Source: Penaeus vannamei (taxonomy: Eukaryota; Arthropoda; Malacostraca; Decapoda; Penaeidae). From it: a DNA stretch of 10,000 bases. Numbering within the stretch: the stretch's first letter is position 1; each line of letters opens with the position of its first letter. The translations under genes were made by a program, and so were the position numbers. Below the pieces are notes generated by a model. That model was not told the DNA's origin. It did no database searches and saw nothing but the letters and a program-made list of their open reading frames with translations. The stretch is from NCBI RefSeq assembly GCF_042767895.1, contig NC_091557.1:28707990-28717989 (forward strand), written 5' to 3'. This document shows, in pieces, positions 6,973-10,000 of this stretch.

Positions 6973-7038
6973 TACGGTGTCAAGCAGCGTCGAAGTCACG
7001 CCGGTTATGGGCTATGACGTCATGTCTATGGCGGGCGG
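6973..7038 (+). other. Candidate internal exon, 66 nt, overlapping a CRE
   Basis: TCATCGTGTCAG (6961-6972) follows a 425-base pyrimidine tract, giving an acceptor-like site. GGCGG|GTGAGC at 7034-7044 is a good donor (GT at 7039-7040). The 66 nt between keep frame. The phase starting at 6974 reads T-V-S-S-S-V-E-V-T-P-V-M-G-Y-D-V-M-S-M-A-G, and its first stop lies across the donor itself. A second phase is also open. Both are phase-compatible with the matching phases of the 200-304 candidate. Not recognised; chance is a serious alternative at this length. Confidence 0.22.
7014..7023. promoter_or_regulatory. Perfect CRE palindrome ATGACGTCAT
   Basis: A 10-bp palindrome containing the full TGACGTCA CREB/ATF site, the second full CRE in the window after 2013-2020. 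It may instead be coincidental within the candidate exon 6973-7038. Confidence 0.35.
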
Positions 7039-7096
7039 GTGAGCGAGGTGATCGTCGGTGGTTGGCGGTTCCTTCGCTTTTGTTGTTGTTTTGCGT

Positions 7097-7995
7097 TGTG
7101 GAATGTTTTTGTTGTTGTTGTGGAATGTTTTGTTGTTTTAGGTGTAGAATGTTTTGGTTGTTTTAGTTTTTGTGGAATGTTTTTGTTGTTGTGGAATGTT
7201 TTTGTTGTTTTAGTTGTTGTGGAATGTTTTTGTTGTTGTGGAATGTTTTTGTTGTTTTAGTTGTTGTTGTGGAATGTTTTTGTTGTTTTAGTTGTTGTGG
7301 AATGTTTTTGTTGTTTTAGTTGTTGTGGAATGTTTTTGTTGTTTTAGTTGTGGAATGTTTTTGTTGTTTTAGTTGTAGAATGTTTTAGTTGTAGAATATT
7401 TTAGTTGTCGCTGTGGAATGTTTTTGTTGTTTTAGTTGTGGAATGTTTTTGTTGTTTTAGTTGTAGAATGTTTTAGTTGTAGAATATTTTAGTTGTCGTT
7501 GTGGAATGTTTTTGTTGTTTTAGTTGTAGAATGTTTTAGCTGTAGAATATTTTAGTTGTAGAATGTTTTTGTTGTTTTAGTTGTAGAATGTTTTTGTTGT
7601 TTTAGTTGTAGAATGTTTTAGTTGTAGAATGTTTTAGTTGTGGAATGTTTTTGTTGTTTTAGTTGTGGAATGTTTTTGTTGTTTTAGTTGTAGAATATTT
7701 TAGTTGTCGTTGTGGAATGTTTTTGTTGTTTTAGTTGTAGAATATTTTAGTTGTCGTTGTGGAATGTTTTTGTTGTTTTAGTTGTAGAATGTTTTCGTTG
7801 TTTTAGTTGTAGAATGCTTTAGTTGTGGAATGTTTTTGCTGTTTTAGTTGTAGAATGTTTTAGTTGTGGAATGTTTTTGTTGTTTTAGTTGTGGAATGTT
7901 TTTGTTGTTTTAGTTGTAGAATGTTTTTGTTGTTGTGAAATGTTTTAGTTGTTTTAGTTGTAGAATGTTTTAGTTGTTATTATGGAATGTTTTAG
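7097..7995. repeat. About 40-copy GTTGTRGAATGTTTT minisatellite with quantised unit lengths
   Basis: A GTTGTGGAATG or GTTGTAGAATG core (sometimes GAATATT) recurs from 7101 to 7985. Spacing between GAAT cores is almost always 16, 19, 22, 25, 28 or 31, in steps of three. The common units are 25 nt (core + TTTTTGTTGTTTTA) and 16 nt (core + TTTTA). A 25-25-16-22 pattern (88 bp) occurs twice in a row (7328-7416 and 7416-7504). A GTTGTC insert marks the 22-nt units from 7394 on. The + strand has only about ten cytosines in roughly 890 bases. Open frames (C/F/V/L-rich) are repeat translations. Confidence 0.95.
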
Positions 7996-8340
7996 TCATT
8001 TGCGTTATTTTTGTTGTAGCTTGCGTTGCTTTTGTTGTTTTAATTGTTTTGTTGTAAATTGCGTTGTTTTTGTTGTGTTACGTGTTGTATTTGTATTTGT
8101 GTCTCTGGTAATTCTGTTTACTTCGTCATTTGTCTGAATCTTACTGTCTTTACTTGTCTATTGATATAGTTGTGTATTTTTCTTGTATCGTCTCTGTGGA
8201 TCTATATGTGTTTTAGTCGTTGCTTCTTAACAATAATGATCACTCTCACTAATGATGGTAATGATGATATTTACTTTCATTTTTTTTTTACTCTCTCCTT
8301 CGAAGTTAATTGTATATTCTAAATGGAAGGGAAGGTATGT
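7996..8340. other. T/G-rich decayed repeat edge, then AT-rich DNA
   Basis: 7996-8095 keeps TTGCGTTG and TTTTGTTGT fragments of the minisatellite without the GAAT core. 8096-8215 is unique T-rich DNA. 8228-8272 has decayed AATGAT/AATGGT triplets. No gene seen. Confidence 0.6.
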
Positions 8341-8383
8341 ATATTTTAGGGGGGGAGGGGGCAGCCAAGGGGATGTAGCGTAG

Positions 8384-8560
8384 GGGGGAGAGGGAGGAGG
8401 TAGCCTGGGGGGTAGAGTGGGGGGAGAGGGAGGGGGAGGAGGGAGCCTGGGATAGGGAGGTTGGGCTGAGGGGGAGAGGGAGGGGGAGGGGGAAGCCTGG
8501 AATAGGGAGATTGGGCTGAGGGGGAGAGGGCAGCCTGGGGGAGGTAAGGTGGGGGGAGGG
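8384..8560. repeat. G-rich 50-bp tandem repeat
   Basis: 8421-8470 and 8471-8520 align over exactly 50 bases with four differences, all A/G transitions. Partial copies flank them (8384-8420 and 8521-8560). Each carries GGGGAGAGGG and most an AGCCTGG (8402, 8444, 8494, 8532), with GGGCTGAG at the unit ends. The G-runs are quadruplex-prone. The proline-rich minus-strand open frame (8227-8607) is the translation of this repeat and is not called as a gene. A related G-rich stretch starts at 8349. Confidence 0.93.
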
Positions 8561-8598
8561 GTGCTTGGGTATGACAGTGTGTCAAGGTCTTTCCCAAG

Positions 8599-8694
8599 CA
8601 CCGGCACTCTCGCACCACATGGCTACATACCCTAACCACATGGCGTAGAACGGCGCGCTACATGGTGCTTTACCGGTTGGTTGTTGCTATGGAG
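8599..8694 (+). other. Candidate exon ending in a strong donor
   Basis: ATGGAG|GTAAGA (GT at 8695-8696) is a strong 5' splice site. Upstream the frame of base 8599 is open from 8575 and reads H-R-H-S-R-T-T-W-L-H-T-L-T-T-W-R-R, then M-V-L-Y-R-L-V-V-A-M-E up to the donor; the other two + frames contain stops. The acceptor would be CTTTCCCAAG (8589-8598), which is weak. Alternatively, the ATG at 8662 could start an 11-codon first exon, though it has T at -3, a poor start context. The local repeat ACCACATGGC (8614-8623 and 8635-8644) lies inside. Not recognised. Confidence 0.22.
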
Positions 8695-8697
8695 GTA

Positions 8698-8985
8698 AGA
8701 GACAAACGTATGCATAAGTAATGATATACGTAACACTTTCTGTCAAAAATGTGTATGTAGTGGTGTATTTTAGATTTTATTTAGTTTTTTTCTAAAGATA
8801 ATTTACTAAAAGATTTCGTAACACAAGCAGTGTACTTTAAATGTTTTTTCACTTTGACGTCGAGTTAATCATTCCATAGACACAAGATAGAGATATACAT
8901 GAATGAAAATGGGAATAAAATGAATAGAGAAGCAGACGAATAGATTTTAATTGAATGGGAAGACGATGATGCAAAAAAAGAAAGA
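8698..8985. other. Unique AT-rich DNA
   Basis: No gene seen. It contains TTTGACGTCGAGTTAATC (8854-8871, CRE-like core) and AATAAA at 8914-8919 without a clear GT-rich downstream element. No repeat recognised. Confidence 0.55.
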
Positions 8986-9072
8986 GTATACACATGCACA
9001 CACACGAAAATCACACTTGCGCGCACACAGACACACACATACATGCACGCACACGTAACACACACACGAAAC
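8986..9072. repeat. Degenerate (CA)n microsatellite
   Basis: CA and CACG units interrupted by GCGCGC, GACA and TACATGC. It decays at both ends. Minus-strand C/V-rich open frames come from it. Confidence 0.88.
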
Positions 9073-9082
9073 ATATCTCGCG

Positions 9083-9470
9083 CGTTCCTTCAAGCTCTTT
9101 CCTTCCCTAACTGTCTCCTTCCCTCTCTTCCTCTTTCCTCCCTTTCTCCCTTTCATTTTCTATCCGCCCCCCTCTCTCATTCCTTTCCTTCTTCCCCCCC
9201 TCCCCTCTATCTCCATTCTCTTTCATCTCTTACTTTATTCCTCCCCTTCCCCCTCTCCCCCTCCATTCTTATTCCATTCCTCCCCCTTCCATCCTTCAGT
9301 ACCTTCACTTCCCTACCTCTTCCACCCTCCTTTCCCCTCTCCTCTCCCCCTCCCACCTTCAATTCCCCTCTCCTCTCTCCCCCTTCCACCCTCTTTTCCC
9401 CTCTCCTTTCTCCCCCTCCCACTCCTCTTTCCCCTCTACTCTCTCCCATCCTCCCCGCCCCCACCTGCGC
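9083..9470. repeat. C/T-rich tract with four 31-33 bp repeats
   Basis: Nearly pure pyrimidine. TTCCCCTCT recurs at 9332, 9363, 9396 and 9429 (spacings 31, 33, 33), each followed by a CTCTCCCCC(T)CCAC-like segment, giving a minisatellite at about 9332-9455. Open frames (P/S/L on +, G/E/R on -) are repeat translations. Confidence 0.87.
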
Positions 9471-9575
9471 TTAATTGTCATCACGAAATACTTTCAAGTC
9501 ACAGATTGCCTTCCACACAATCGCCTATGGCCACTGTCAACCACAGAGACATCATACTCACAACCGCACTTATAT
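9471..9575. other. Short unique spacer
   Basis: Non-repetitive (CATCACGAAATACTTTC, CGCCTATGGCCACTG) between two pyrimidine tracts. No motif, open frame or splice pair supported. Confidence 0.5.
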
Positions 9576-9925
<350 letters not shown>

Positions 9926-9929
9926 TCTG

Positions 9930-10000
9930 TGGAAAGCTGGGGACAAGGGAAAGTTGGGGAAAGGGAGGGGAAGGAAGGAAAGGAAGAGGGAGATTTAGGA
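9930..10000. repeat. G/A-rich purine tract running off the window end
   Basis: The sequence switches from C/T to G/A: GGGG, GGG, GGGG and GGG runs (9939-9963) form a four-run quadruplex pattern, followed by GGAAGGAAGG repeats. It continues beyond the window. Confidence 0.8.

Noticed and set aside
6969..6973. TCAGT arthropod initiator
   Set aside because: Five-base match only; no TATA upstream and no downstream promoter element at +28 to +33.
7039..7260. 73-residue C/F/V-rich + open frame over the minisatellite start
   Set aside because: Repeat translation, closed as soon as the TTTTAG units shift the frame.
7097..7995. CRISPR-like or human satellite II/III-like (GGAAT) array
   Set aside because: No unique spacers of constant length. 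GGAAT appears only once per 16-31 bp unit and not in tandem, so there is no relation to GGAAT satellites or to CRISPR.
8227..8607. 126-residue proline-rich minus open frame
   Set aside because: Its proline-rich part is the 50-bp G-rich tandem repeat; the overlapping frame 8346-8639 is open too.

Overview
This window looks like noncoding DNA (intergenic, or inside a large intron) from a eukaryotic, animal-type genome that is very rich in simple repeats. I see no bacterial operon, no rRNA or tRNA, no recognisable transposon protein and no confidently identified gene. Long perfect dinucleotide tracts ((TG)60, (TC)50, (TC)53, (TC)34), decayed trinucleotide and tetranucleotide repeats, several minisatellites and kilobase-scale pyrimidine-rich tracts cover most of it. 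This texture fits a decapod crustacean, with penaeid shrimp a good guess because their genomes are known for exceptional microsatellite density. That assignment is inference; no diagnostic gene is present.

Layout. 1-193 is a pyrimidine tract ending in an acceptor-like CAG, followed by a 105-nt candidate exon (200-304) with a GTAAGA donor. 305-1140 is mostly unique sequence, and its last 300 bases are CpG-rich. 1143-2050 is AT-rich and partly decayed-repeat sequence, with a minus-strand open frame (1583-1933) showing three-base periodicity and a compact group of palindromic factor-binding-like sites (1994-2034). 2056-2788 is a G-rich tract, then a compound (TG)n/(TGAG)n array, then (TC)50 and (CA)n. 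2900-4090 is pyrimidine-rich with short unique islands, including splice-acceptor-like sites near 3357 and 3796. 4188-4600 is an imperfect ATC/ACC/ACT array, followed by a G-quadruplex-prone tract. 4852-5128 is a minisatellite with a higher-order period of about 82 bp. 5393-5950 is (TC)53, CTAT repeats and C-rich repeats. 6129-6360 switches to G/A-rich sequence with two adjacent one-base-loop quadruplex motifs. 6536-6960 is C/T-rich with a 43-bp tandem duplication. 6973-7038 is a second candidate exon overlapping a perfect 10-bp CRE palindrome. 7097-7995 is a roughly 40-copy minisatellite almost free of cytosine on the + strand. 8384-8560 is a G-rich 50-bp tandem repeat, then a candidate exon with a GTAAGA donor at 8694. 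The end is AT-rich, CA-rich, C/T-rich and finally G/A-rich.

Functional reading. The longest listed-style open frames are low-complexity translations of repeats (poly-LS, poly-HT, poly-CV, proline-rich) and are not gene evidence. If a gene crosses this window, the best traces are small exon-sized islands flanked by splice-like signals. Two of them (200-304 and 6973-7038) are multiples of three and phase-compatible. The most notable structural content is the quantised minisatellite at 7.1-8.0 kb, the tandem quadruplex motifs at 6.13-6.17 kb, and the repeated switching between pyrimidine-rich and purine-rich strands.
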